NCBI GenBank assembly: GCA_910579775.1
Contig: CAJTUE010000003.1
Coordinates: forward strand, 124,001-188,000
DNA length: 64,000 nt
Origin: an uncultured Oscillospiraceae bacterium
GTDB taxonomy: Bacteria > Bacillota > Clostridia > Oscillospirales > Oscillospiraceae
Direction of reading: 5' to 3'
Part shown: in pieces, positions 24,137 to 31,334 of the stretch
How positions within the stretch are numbered: position 1 is the stretch's first letter
Layout of the letters: each line of letters begins with the position of its first letter
Position numbers and translations under genes: made by a program
Notes under the pieces: generated by a model
What the model saw: the letters and a program-made list of their open reading frames with translations, nothing else
The model's database searches: none
Told to the model about the DNA's origin: nothing

Positions 24137-25167
24137 TTTTTGGCGAATCCCACGGCCCGGTCATCGGCGTGACCCTCTCCGGCGTCCCGGCGGGTCTGGC
24201 GCTGGACACGGCCGCTCTCCAGCGCCAGCTGGACCGCCGTGCCCCCGGCAAGGACCCCACCGCCACTGCCCGGAAGGAGAGCGACGTGGCCCATGTGGTC
24301 TCCGGCCTCTTTGAAGGGAAGACCACCGGCGCGCCCCTGACCATCCTCATCCAAAACTCCGACCAGCACTCGGGGGACTATGACGCTCTTCGCTACACCC
24401 CCCGCCCCTCCCACGGGGACTATCCCGGCTTCGTGGCCTCCAAGGGTTGTCAGGACCACCGGGGGGGCGGCCACTTCTCCGGGCGGCTCACCGCCCCGCT
24501 GGTGGCGGCGGGCGCGGTGGCCAGGCAGCTTTTGGCCCAGCGGGGCGTCTGCGTCGCCGCCCACATCGCCATCATCGATGGGGAATACGACGCCCACTTT
24601 GATACCCAGCCCGCGTTGGAGGCCGCGTCGCAAAAAGCCTTTCCCGTTTTGGACGACGCCGCGGGCGAAAAAATGCGTGCCCTCATCCTAGACGCAAAGG
24701 AAAACGGCGACAGTGTTGGCGGGGCAGTGGAATGCGCCGTGTTCGGCCTCCCAGCAGGGCTGGGCGCGCCTGACTTTGGTCAAAACACCGAGGGTATTTT
24801 TGCCCAGCACCTGTTCGCCATCCCAGCGGTCAAAGCGGTAGAGTTTGGCACGGGGACCTCCTTTGCCTACACCCGGGGTAGCGAGGCCAACGACCCCCTC
24901 ACGCTTCAGGACGGCAAGGTCACCGCCGCCACCAATAACGCGGGAGGGATCAATGGCGGCATCACCAACGGCATGCCTCTTGTCTTCACCACTACCTTCC
25001 GCCCCACCCCTTCCATCTCTCTGCCCCAAAAGACGGTAGACCTTCGGACAGGGGCAGAAGTCGACCTTGTGATCAAAGGCCGCCACGACCCCTGTATCGT
25101 CCCCCGGGCGGTCCCGGTAGTAGAAGCGGCGGCAGCCTTGGCAACGTGTGAATTGCTTGGAATATAA
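24124..25167 (+). CDS. aroC: Chorismate synthase
   Basis: 347 residues. It removes phosphate from EPSP to give chorismate and needs reduced FMN. The signature FGESHGPVIGVTLSGVPAG is at the very N-terminus, HGDYPGFVASKGCQDHRGGGH-like flavin loop in the first third, and the histidine in GGHFSGRLTA near residue 120. The N-terminus is about five residues shorter than most homologues. The start overlaps the aroA end and is preceded by GGGAGG inside aroA. It completes the main trunk of the pathway. Confidence 0.96.
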   Translation: MRHMIFGESHGPVIGVTLSGVPAGLALDTAALQRQLDRRAPGKDPTATARKESDVAHVVSGLFEGKTTGAPLTILIQNSDQHSGDYDALRYTPRPSHGDYPGFVASKGCQDHRGGGHFSGRLTAPLVAAGAVARQLLAQRGVCVAAHIAIIDGEYDAHFDTQPALEAASQKAFPVLDDAAGEKMRALILDAKENGDSVGGAVECAVFGLPAGLGAPDFGQNTEGIFAQHLFAIPAVKAVEFGTGTSFAYTRGSEANDPLTLQDGKVTAATNNAGGINGGITNGMPLVFTTTFRPTPSISLPQKTVDLRTGAEVDLVIKGRHDPCIVPRAVPVVEAAAALATCELLGI

Positions 25168-25179
25168 GGAGGTCCTTCC

Positions 25180-25674
25180 ATGTCTGACTTCAAGCCTGTG
25201 GTCCCCCATCCCTCCTCCCTCATCTTCCCCGGCGCGGTGGTGGTGGGAGATGTGACCTTGGGGGAAAACTGTTCCATATGGTTCAACGCCGTCGTTCGCG
25301 CTGACGAGGCCCCTATCACCATCGGGGACGGGACCAATATCCAGGACAACGCCACCCTCCACGTCTCAGAGGACAAGCCCCTTTCCATTGGGGCCAACGT
25401 CACCGTGGGCCACGGGGCTATTTTGCACAGCTGCACCGTAGGCGACGGCGCCCTCATCGGCATGGGGGCGGTGGTGCTGGACGACGCAGTGATCAGTGAA
25501 AACGCCATGGTGGCCGCCGGAGCGCTGGTGACGCCCCGGACGGTCATCCCCGCCGGGACCCTGGCCGTGGGCTCCCCCGCCAAGACCAAGCGGCCCCTCA
25601 CCAACGAGGAGATCGCCGCCAACCGCCGCAACGCCGAGGGCTACGCCGCGCGAAAGGAGAAATACCGCGGGTGA
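25180..25674 (+). CDS. Gamma-carbonic anhydrase-like hexapeptide-repeat protein
   Basis: 164 residues folding as a left-handed beta-helix of hexapeptide turns. His61, His78 and His83 (in LHVSED and TVGHGAILH) match the zinc ligands of gamma-class carbonic anhydrases, and a C-terminal helix (about 135-160) closes the trimer. The family also contains acyltransferase-like and ferripyochelin-binding proteins, so catalytic activity is not certain. AAGGAGG precedes the ATG, 12 bases after aroC. Its place inside an aromatic biosynthesis operon is unusual and no obvious step of that pathway needs it. Confidence 0.9.
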   Translation: MSDFKPVVPHPSSLIFPGAVVVGDVTLGENCSIWFNAVVRADEAPITIGDGTNIQDNATLHVSEDKPLSIGANVTVGHGAILHSCTVGDGALIGMGAVVLDDAVISENAMVAAGALVTPRTVIPAGTLAVGSPAKTKRPLTNEEIAANRRNAEGYAARKEKYRG

Positions 25675-25677
25675 GAC

Positions 25678-25703
25678 CGGGTGGGTTTGGAACCCGCCCC
25701 TAC
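25678..25703. repeat. Interspersed palindrome (TAGGGGCGGG family), short form
   Basis: CGGGTGGGTTTGG and AACCCGCCCCTACA form a short palindrome immediately after the gamma-CA stop, with the GGGGCGGG/CCCGCCCC border of the units at 16306 and 22696. Confidence 0.6.
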
Positions 25704-25742
25704 ACAAGCCCCGTATGAGTCCAAGAAAGAAGGTGGATCCCC

Positions 25743-26900
25743 GTGACCGAATTGGAGAAACTGCGCGAGCGCATTGACGACATCGACCAGGCCCTCTTGA
25801 ACCTCTTTGCCCAGCGGATGGAGGTCACACAGAAGGTGGGCGAGTACAAGCTGGCCCACAGCATGGCGGTGCTGGACGAGGAGCGGGAGAAGGAGGTCCT
25901 GGCGGGCAAGACCGCCCTGGCCCCCGAGGCGCTGAAGGGGGACGTCACCGCCCTTTTTGAGACGGTCATGGCCCTCTCCCGCCGCCAGCAGCGGCGACTG
26001 GTGAAGGTCAACGGCCCCTCCTACGAGGCGTATCTGGCTCAAAAGGCCCAGGCCGCCCACAGCCCGGCGGCGGACCCCAAGGTGGTCTATCAGGGAGAGC
26101 CGGGCGCCTATGCCGAGGAGGCCGCCGTCTCCTATTTGGGGGAAGCCGTCTCCCGCCGCAACCTCCCCACCTGGGAGGACGTGTTTGCCGCCCTTCAGTC
26201 GGGAGAGGCGGACTACGGCGTGGTCCCCATCGAAAACAGCTCCACCGGCTCCATCAACCAGGTCTACGATCTGCTGGCCCACTTTGGGGCCTTTATCGTA
26301 GGAGAGGTGACCCTGCAGGTCAACCACTGCCTCATGGCACGGCCCGGCGTGGGCCCGGAGGACATTCAGGCGGTCTACTCCCACGAGCAGGGCCTGCGCC
26401 AGTGCGCCCCTTACTTAAAGGCCCACCCCGCCTGGAACCAGATCCCCCTGGGCAACACCGCCGCCGCAGCCAAATATGTCTCGGAGAGCGGCGCGCCCTG
26501 TGCCGCCATCGCCTCGGAGCGGTGCGCCCGGCTCTACGGCCTGAACGTCCTGGCACGGGGCATCGCCCAGGCGGAGGAGAACGCCACCCGCTTTGTGGTG
26601 GTGGCCCCCCACATGGAGCTGGACCAGAGCCGGGATAAGATCTCCGCCCTCTTTACCCTTCCCCACAAGGCGGGCACCCTCCACCAGATCATGGCGGTGT
26701 TTGCCGCCCAGGGCCTCAACATGATGAAGCTGGAGAGCCGCCCCATCCCCGGCCGCGCCTGGGAGTATCTGTTCTTTGTAGACTTTTCCGGCAGTCTTCT
26801 GGCCCCTGAGATGGACCTGGTGCTTCAGGAGCTCACCGAATGCGCCTCCTCCTTCCGCATTTTGGGCAACTACCGTTCCACAGCGGTGACCGCCATATGA
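25743..26900 (+). CDS. pheA: Bifunctional chorismate mutase / prephenate dehydratase
   Basis: 385 residues in three domains. AroQ-type chorismate mutase (1 to about 90, LRERIDDIDQALLNLFAQRM); prephenate dehydratase (about 105-285, with GEPGAYAEEAA, VPIENSSTGSINQVYDLL and the TRFVVV end containing the catalytic Thr); and an ACT domain (about 295-380) with GLNMMKLESRPIPG, the ESRP motif that binds phenylalanine for feedback inhibition. It turns chorismate into phenylpyruvate. The start is GTG 25743, preceded by AAAGGTGG. The stop overlaps the aroK ATG (ATGA). Confidence 0.96.
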   Translation: MTELEKLRERIDDIDQALLNLFAQRMEVTQKVGEYKLAHSMAVLDEEREKEVLAGKTALAPEALKGDVTALFETVMALSRRQQRRLVKVNGPSYEAYLAQKAQAAHSPAADPKVVYQGEPGAYAEEAAVSYLGEAVSRRNLPTWEDVFAALQSGEADYGVVPIENSSTGSINQVYDLLAHFGAFIVGEVTLQVNHCLMARPGVGPEDIQAVYSHEQGLRQCAPYLKAHPAWNQIPLGNTAAAAKYVSESGAPCAAIASERCARLYGLNVLARGIAQAEENATRFVVVAPHMELDQSRDKISALFTLPHKAGTLHQIMAVFAAQGLNMMKLESRPIPGRAWEYLFFVDFSGSLLAPEMDLVLQELTECASSFRILGNYRSTAVTAI

Positions 26901-27391
26901 AAAACATCGTTCTGATCGGCATGATGGGCTGCGGCAAGTCCACCTGCGGCCGGCTGCTGGCGGAGAGGCTGGACCGGGAGCTTGTGGACACCGACGCCTT
27001 CATTGAGGCCCGCCAGGGCCGCTCCATCCCCGACATCTTTGCCCAGGAGGGGGAGGCGCACTTCCGCGCGCTGGAGCGGGAGGCGGCCCAAGATCTGGCC
27101 CAGCGGAAGGGACTGGTCATTGCCTGCGGCGGCGGTCTGCCCATTCAGGAAGCCGCTATGGAACCCCTGGCCCGCTCGGGCCTGGTGATCTTCTTGGAGC
27201 GGGACCCCGCGGACATCTTTGCCCATGTGTCCATGGTAGGCCGCCCCCTGGGCAGGGACGGAGAGGCCGCCTTTTTGGAGCGCTACGCCGCCCGGGAACC
27301 TATTTACCGCCGCCGGGCGGACCGCGCCGTCCCTGTACAGGCCACCCCACAGGAGACGGTAGACTTGATCTTGGAGGGACTTGAACCATGA
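26897..27391 (+). CDS. aroK: Shikimate kinase
   Basis: 164 residues, a small P-loop kinase that phosphorylates shikimate on the 3-OH. Walker A is GMMGCGKST near residue 8, shikimate contacts are in DTDAFIEARQGRSIPDIF, the CGGGLP motif follows, and the lid lies in GRPLGRDGE. ATG 26897 overlaps the pheA stop by four bases; a longer frame from 26840 lies inside pheA. Its own stop overlaps the aroQ start in the same way. Confidence 0.95.
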   Translation: MKNIVLIGMMGCGKSTCGRLLAERLDRELVDTDAFIEARQGRSIPDIFAQEGEAHFRALEREAAQDLAQRKGLVIACGGGLPIQEAAMEPLARSGLVIFLERDPADIFAHVSMVGRPLGRDGEAAFLERYAAREPIYRRRADRAVPVQATPQETVDLILEGLEP

Positions 27392-27819
27392 AATTTCTCA
27401 TCCTCAACGGACCCAACCTGAATCTACTGGGCCAGCGGGAGCCGGGGGTGTACGGCGACGAGAGCTACGACACGCTGTGCGCTTCCCTGTCTGACTTTGC
27501 CGCAGCCCACGCCAGCACGGCGGACTTCTTCCAGTCCAACCACGAGGGAGCGCTCATCGACCGGATCCACACCGCCCAAGGGGTATACGACGCCATCGTC
27601 ATCAACCCCGGCGCGTTCACCCACTACTCCTATGCCCTTCTGGACGCTCTGAAGGCGGTGAGCATTCCTGCCATTGAGGTCCATATCTCCAACGTCCACC
27701 GACGGGAAGAGTTCCGCCACAAGAGCGTCACCGCCCCCGCCTGCGTGGGACAGATCTGCGGCCTGGGCCTCTATGGGTATCGGGCGGCCATGTCCTACTT
27801 CCTGGAGACCGGCAAGTGA
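27388..27819 (+). CDS. aroQ: 3-dehydroquinate dehydratase, type II
   Basis: 143 residues, the flavodoxin-like dodecameric class. NGPNLNLLGQREPGVYG carries the catalytic Tyr in the mobile loop, NPGAFTHYSYAL and the His in EVHISNVHRREEFRHKS complete the active site. It removes water from 3-dehydroquinate. The TGA overlaps the GTG start of aroE, so the run from pheA to aroE is coupled throughout. Confidence 0.96.
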   Translation: MKFLILNGPNLNLLGQREPGVYGDESYDTLCASLSDFAAAHASTADFFQSNHEGALIDRIHTAQGVYDAIVINPGAFTHYSYALLDALKAVSIPAIEVHISNVHRREEFRHKSVTAPACVGQICGLGLYGYRAAMSYFLETGK

Positions 27820-28640
27820 AACAGCTTTATGTCATCGGCGATCCGGTGGCCCACTCCAAGTCCCCCCTGCTCCACAATACCATGTGCGCTCTGCTGGGGT
27901 TGGACTTCACCTATGCCTGCCGCACCGTCCACAAGGAGGAATTGGCCGCCTTTTTGACCGCCGCCAAGGAGTCGGGCTGTGCCGGATTTAACGCCACCAT
28001 GCCCTTTAAGGAGTTGCTTCTGCCCTACCTGGACGGTCTGGACCCATTGGCCAAAAAGCTCGGAGCCGTGAACACAATCTGTATTGAATGTAACAAATTA
28101 TACGGATATAACACAGATTGCCCCGGTTATACCGCCGCCTTGCGTCAACATGGCTTTGACCCCCAAGGCAAGCAGGCAGTCCTTCTGGGGGCGGGGGGCG
28201 CGGCCAAGGCGGTGGCCTTGGGCCTCAGCGAGGCGGGTGCGACGGTGCTCGTTGCCAACCGCACAGCCAGCAAGGCAAAGGCCATTACCTCTCTATGCCC
28301 TGACAAAATTCGCCCTATCCCTTGGCCCACTGCCGACGCCCCGGACTTAGCGGGGGCTGATCTGCTGGTGAACGCCACCTCTCTTGGCATGGCAGGGCAG
28401 GGGGAGTTTTCCGACTTTACCTTCCTGGACGCACTCCCCGCCGCCTGTCTGGTCAGCGACCTCATCTACCACCCCGCCCCCACCGAGCTGCTCCGGCGGG
28501 CGGAGGCGCGGGGTCTGGCGACCATGGACGGTTTCCCCCTTCTCATCCACCAGGCTATCCTGGCTCTGGAGCATTTTACTGGCCACGCCATTCCCCCTGA
28601 CCAGGTCCTTCCCGCCTTGGAGGCGGCGGTGCGGAACTAG
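27816..28640 (+). CDS. aroE: Shikimate dehydrogenase
   Basis: 274 residues. It reduces 3-dehydroshikimate with NADPH. The substrate domain has GDPVAHSKSPLLHNT, the catalytic Lys is in NATMPFKELLLPYLD, the Rossmann loop is LLGAGGAAKAVALGL and the NADP-selective NRTASKA follows. The start is GTG 27816 overlapping the aroQ stop. It is the last of the nine coupled or closely spaced biosynthetic genes. Codons near 28075-28130 are richer in A/T than elsewhere. Confidence 0.95.
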   Translation: MKQLYVIGDPVAHSKSPLLHNTMCALLGLDFTYACRTVHKEELAAFLTAAKESGCAGFNATMPFKELLLPYLDGLDPLAKKLGAVNTICIECNKLYGYNTDCPGYTAALRQHGFDPQGKQAVLLGAGGAAKAVALGLSEAGATVLVANRTASKAKAITSLCPDKIRPIPWPTADAPDLAGADLLVNATSLGMAGQGEFSDFTFLDALPAACLVSDLIYHPAPTELLRRAEARGLATMDGFPLLIHQAILALEHFTGHAIPPDQVLPALEAAVRN

Positions 28641-28666
28641 ACAACGGCGCGAATATTTGCTACAAT
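28638..28666 (+). promoter_or_regulatory. Possible promoter of the TSCPD gene
   Basis: TAGACA (28638-28643), 17-base spacer and TACAAT (28661-28666); it starts in the aroE stop codon. Each hexamer differs from consensus by one base. Confidence 0.55.
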
Positions 28667-28698
28667 ACCCGCTGAAACCATCAAAGGAGAACTTTCCC

Positions 28699-28950
28699 AT
28701 GCACTTTTCTTACACCCCTAAGGGAGTTTGCTCCCGCAAGATCGATCTGGAACTGGAGAACGGCGTCGTCACCGCCCTCTCCTTCACTGGCGGCTGCCAC
28801 GGCAATTTGCAGGGCATCTCCGCCCTGGTGGTCGGTCGCCCCGCCCAGGAGGTCATCGCCACCCTGGAGGGCATCAACTGCAACGGCAAGGGCACATCCT
28901 GTCCCGACCAGCTTACCCACGCCCTCCGCGCCGCGCTGGCCCAGCAGTAA
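28699..28950 (+). CDS. TSCPD domain protein (four-cysteine family)
   Basis: 83 residues matching the short stand-alone family related to the C-terminal TSCPD segment of some ribonucleotide reductases. Cysteines occur in GVCSRKI, TGGCHGN and the INCNGKGTSCPDQL pair, which suggests a metal site. No activity is established for stand-alone members. AAAGGAG precedes ATG 28699. It follows aroE with its own likely promoter, so it may not belong to the aro pathway, and ends at a terminator. Confidence 0.88.
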   Translation: MHFSYTPKGVCSRKIDLELENGVVTALSFTGGCHGNLQGISALVVGRPAQEVIATLEGINCNGKGTSCPDQLTHALRAALAQQ

Positions 28951-28971
28951 GACCCCATCGTCCAGGCAAAA

Positions 28972-29002
28972 AGCGGGACGGTTCCCAGGGAACCGTCCCG
29001 CT
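28972..29002. terminator. Perfect palindromic terminator (GGGACGG family)
   Basis: A 15-bp stem, AGCGGGACGGTTCCC with its complement around one base, between the convergent TSCPD and GtrA genes, followed by CTGTCC. The core GGGACGGTTC and trailing CTGTC are shared with the palindromes at 1482 and 16251. Confidence 0.75.
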
Positions 29003-29014
29003 GTCCTTGTCCGC

Positions 29015-29434
29015 TCAGCCGCGCTGGCGAAAGGCAAAAAACTTTTGGCCGAAATAGTTGAGGAGCGTAAACAGCCCCATCCCCGCCAGCATGGAGAGAT
29101 TATCCCGCGCCGTCTCCCCCGCGGCGGTAAAGAGGAACGCCACCAGCGGCTGGGCCACGCCATAGGCCAGGAGGTAGCACACCGCGATATTCACCGCGAA
29201 CCGCGCCGCCGGGCGCCAGCCCTTCTCCTTGTCCCGAAAGGTAAAGGAACGGTTCAAAAGGAAGCTCAGGATGCTGGTGGGGATGTAGTTGGCCAGAGTG
29301 GCGGGCCAGTAGCTCCACCCCGCCAGGTTGTAGAGCCCGTACATGATGGCCGCGCCCAGCAGAGTGTTGAGCACGCCTACTGCCAAAAATTTCAGAAAGC
29401 TCACATCAAAGAGCCTGGAAAACCGTTCCTTCAT
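29015..29434 (-). CDS. GtrA family membrane protein
   Basis: 139 residues with four hydrophobic helices (about 13-33, 40-62, 78-98, 112-132) and the family motif FLAVGVLNTLLG at the start and SFLLNRSFTF between helices 2 and 3. GtrA-like proteins are thought to help flip or present isoprenoid-linked sugars for cell-surface glycosylation. There is no glycosyltransferase next to it here. A G-rich ribosome site (GGGGGG) lies before the ATG and a TATAAT lies upstream, with only a poor -35. Confidence 0.88.
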   Translation of the reverse strand: MKERFSRLFDVSFLKFLAVGVLNTLLGAAIMYGLYNLAGWSYWPATLANYIPTSILSFLLNRSFTFRDKEKGWRPAARFAVNIAVCYLLAYGVAQPLVAFLFTAAGETARDNLSMLAGMGLFTLLNYFGQKFFAFRQRG

Positions 29435-29490
29435 GCCGCGCCCCCCTGTGCTGGTGTATGATCTATTATAGCACCAACACAGACTATTGA

Positions 29491-29518
29491 AAAGGGCCTC
29501 CCGGCGGGAGGCCCTTTC
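29491..29518. terminator. Terminator after spo0A
   Basis: Stem AAAGGGCCTCCC / GGGAGGCCCTTT around a three-base loop, immediately after the spo0A stop in its direction of transcription, followed by T-rich sequence. Confidence 0.8.
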
Positions 29519-30280
29519 TTAACCCTCCTTGCGCTGGAGCTGGAGGCGGTCAGCGATCATGGCGATGAACTCGGAATTGGTGGGCTTGCCCTTGGCGTTG
29601 GAGACGGTGTAGCCAAAATACTTTTGCAGGGTCTCCAGGTCGCCCCGGTCCCAGGCCACCTCTATGGCGTGGCGAATGGCCCGCTCTACCCGGCTTGGGG
29701 TGGTGCTGAACTTTCGGGCCACGGTGGGATAGAGGACCTTAGTCACCGCGTTGATCACCTCCATGTCCTCCACCGCCAGGCGGATGGCCTCCCGTAGGTA
29801 CTGGTAGCCCTTGATGTGAGCGGGCACGCCGATCTCATGGATGATGGCGGTGACCCGCAGCTCCAGGCTCTCCTCCCCAGCCCCCAGGACCGCTCCCTGC
29901 GGGTCCATGCCCGCGTGGAGCTGGCGGCACCGCTCCAAAACCGTGGCGGGCCGATAGGGCTTGGGCATGAAGTAATCCGCTCCCAGCGCCTTGGCCTGCT
30001 CCACCAGCCCCTCGTGGAGAAAGGCGGAGGTAATGACGACCTGAGGCCTGGGGTCCAGCGCCTCCAGCCGGCTCAGCACCTCCAGCCCGTCGATCCCCGT
30101 CAGCACCAGGTCGGTGACCACCACGTCGGGCCTCTGGGCGCGGGCCAGCCGCACCAGCTCTTCCCCGTCCCCTGTGCAGCCCACCAGACGGATATCCCCC
30201 TCCTGCCGCACCGCCTCCCCAAAGGCGGCCTGCATATCCCGTCCGGCGTCTCCCAGCAACACAACGATTTCCTGTCCCAT
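29519..30280 (-). CDS. spo0A: Sporulation master regulator Spo0A
   Basis: 253 residues. The receiver domain (1 to about 120) has Asp57 as phosphorylation site, Thr84 and Lys107; the effector domain (about 140-253) is the highly conserved Spo0A_C, with HEIGVPAHIKGYQYLREAI and KFSTTPSRVERAIRHAIEVAW containing the recognition helix. Phospho-Spo0A binds TGTCGAA boxes to start sporulation. The receiver is divergent: the acidic pair near residue 10 is GD rather than DD, and the residues after Asp57 are LVLTG where MP is usual. ATG 30280 follows GAGGGA; the frame back to 30475 crosses the promoter. A 0A box lies upstream. Confidence 0.95.
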   Translation of the reverse strand: MGQEIVVLLGDAGRDMQAAFGEAVRQEGDIRLVGCTGDGEELVRLARAQRPDVVVTDLVLTGIDGLEVLSRLEALDPRPQVVITSAFLHEGLVEQAKALGADYFMPKPYRPATVLERCRQLHAGMDPQGAVLGAGEESLELRVTAIIHEIGVPAHIKGYQYLREAIRLAVEDMEVINAVTKVLYPTVARKFSTTPSRVERAIRHAIEVAWDRGDLETLQKYFGYTVSNAKGKPTNSEFIAMIADRLQLQRKEG

Positions 30281-30360
30281 GTACGCTTCCCTCGTTTCCG
30301 GCGACTCTCGCGCCTGCTTTGATTTTATTCCTTTCGTGGCCGTACCACATCGGTGGGTAT

Positions 30361-30389
30361 AATATACCATATTTTTACAGCTCCCGCAA
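30361..30389 (-). promoter_or_regulatory. Vegetative promoter of spo0A
   Basis: Minus strand TTGCGG (30384-30389), 17-base spacer, TATATT (30361-30366), about 80 bases before the spo0A start. A sigma-H site could not be recognised. Confidence 0.55.
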
Positions 30390-30418
30390 CCAGGAAGTGG
30401 AAATTTCAGGAAAAATCG

Positions 30419-30425
30419 TTCGACA
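30419..30425 (-). promoter_or_regulatory. 0A box upstream of spo0A
   Basis: TGTCGAA on the minus strand, an exact match to the Spo0A binding consensus, about 30 bases upstream of the -35 of spo0A. It suggests autoregulation. Confidence 0.6.
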
Positions 30426-30448
30426 AAACTCGTCACGCAAAATTTGCA

Positions 30449-30491
30449 AAAACACCGAGAGTCTTTGCGGCGCAATGGCTCTCGGTGTTTT
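30449..30491. terminator. Terminator of spoVT
   Basis: AAACACCGAGAG pairs with CTCTCGGTGTTT, with an inner TTGCG/CGCAA stem. In the minus direction the hairpin is followed by TTTTTGC. It lies ten bases after the spoVT stop and insulates spo0A. Confidence 0.85.
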
Positions 30492-30500
30492 AAGGCATGT

Positions 30501-31040
30501 TCAGCTCTCCATGTGGCGGCTGAGGAAACCCGCCGCGGTCTGGATCATTTTGGTCTCGGTCTCGCTGACGGTCTGCGGCTCGTCGGAAACGAAGAGGACG
30601 GAGCCCAGCACGTCGCCCCCGGACAGGATGGGGGCGCAGACGGTGATGTGATACTTCTCCACATCCCGGCACACCTGCAAGGGAGCGTCCTCCCCCTGGC
30701 GGACATAGAGCTGGCGGTTTTCCATCAGCCGCTCCAGGTCCTCGCTGACCCCCCGGTCCATCAGCTCCCGCTTGGGGGCGCCGGAGACAGCCAGGGTGTT
30801 GTCCCGGTCGGTGATCACCGCCACCAGCCCGGAGAGCTTGGCCAGAGTCTCGCACATCTGGCCCGCAAAGTCGGCCACGCCGCCCATGAGGCTGTACTTC
30901 TTGAACACCACCCCGCCGTCCTTGTCGGTAAAAATTTCCAAGGGATCTCCCTCACGGATGCGCATCGTGCGGCGGATCTCCTTGGGGATGACGATACGGC
31001 CCAGGTCGTCAATGCGTCTTACAACGCCAGTCGCTTTCAT
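30501..31040 (-). CDS. spoVT: Stage V sporulation protein T (AbrB-type regulator)
   Basis: 179 residues. The N-terminal swapped-hairpin DNA-binding domain is MKATGVVRRIDDLGRIVIPKE and RTMRIREGDPLEIF (1 to about 50); a GAF-like domain (about 60-178) follows. SpoVT modulates sigma-G genes in the forespore. The start ATG 31040 is preceded by GGGAGG, six codons inside a longer frame. A possible sigma-G promoter lies upstream. It is next to spo0A, both on the minus strand, separated by a terminator. Confidence 0.95.
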   Translation of the reverse strand: MKATGVVRRIDDLGRIVIPKEIRRTMRIREGDPLEIFTDKDGGVVFKKYSLMGGVADFAGQMCETLAKLSGLVAVITDRDNTLAVSGAPKRELMDRGVSEDLERLMENRQLYVRQGEDAPLQVCRDVEKYHITVCAPILSGGDVLGSVLFVSDEPQTVSETETKMIQTAAGFLSRHMES

Positions 31041-31081
31041 GATAAACTTACCTCCCACGGTTCTGTCTCTTTGACAAATCC

Positions 31082-31110
31082 TAGTATTCGCATCTCACCG
31101 ACGCGTATAC
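31082..31110 (-). promoter_or_regulatory. Possible sigma-G-type promoter of spoVT
   Basis: On the minus strand GTATA (31106-31110) and AATACTA (31082-31088) are 17 bases apart, near the sigma-G consensus (GHATR and CATNHTA). In Bacillus spoVT is transcribed by sigma G. Confidence 0.45.
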
Positions 31111-31279
31111 GAAGATTTTCCGTGGGATGATTTGGAAAAACAATGGAGGCATACCGCCAACTTATCGCCGGTCACTCGCTGTCTCGTTGCGCGTAGTCCT
31201 CGTCCACCGATTTGCTCCAAAGCGCCCTGTCCGTGCTGGCGGAGATGTGAGCTTCTTTAAGCGCGCATAGCATATCAAG

Positions 31280-31308
31280 AAGGCCGGTCCCGAGGGACCG
31301 GCCTTTTC
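31280..31308. terminator. Terminator after serA
   Basis: AAGGCCGGTCCC and GGGACCGGCCTT form a 12-bp stem with a minimal loop, about 27 bases after the serA stop on the minus strand. Confidence 0.8.
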
Positions 31309-31334
31309 ATCATATTCGGTTTGCTTCCCAGGGC

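Noticed and set aside
1482..29002. Could the GGGACGG palindromes be a CRISPR array?
   Set aside because: Copies are kilobases apart, differ in length, and there are no spacers or cas genes.
31041..31334. tRNA or small structured RNA in the serA-spoVT gap
   Set aside because: No cloverleaf, no TTCGAATC-type T-loop and no known RNA core; only a terminator and a possible promoter are supported.
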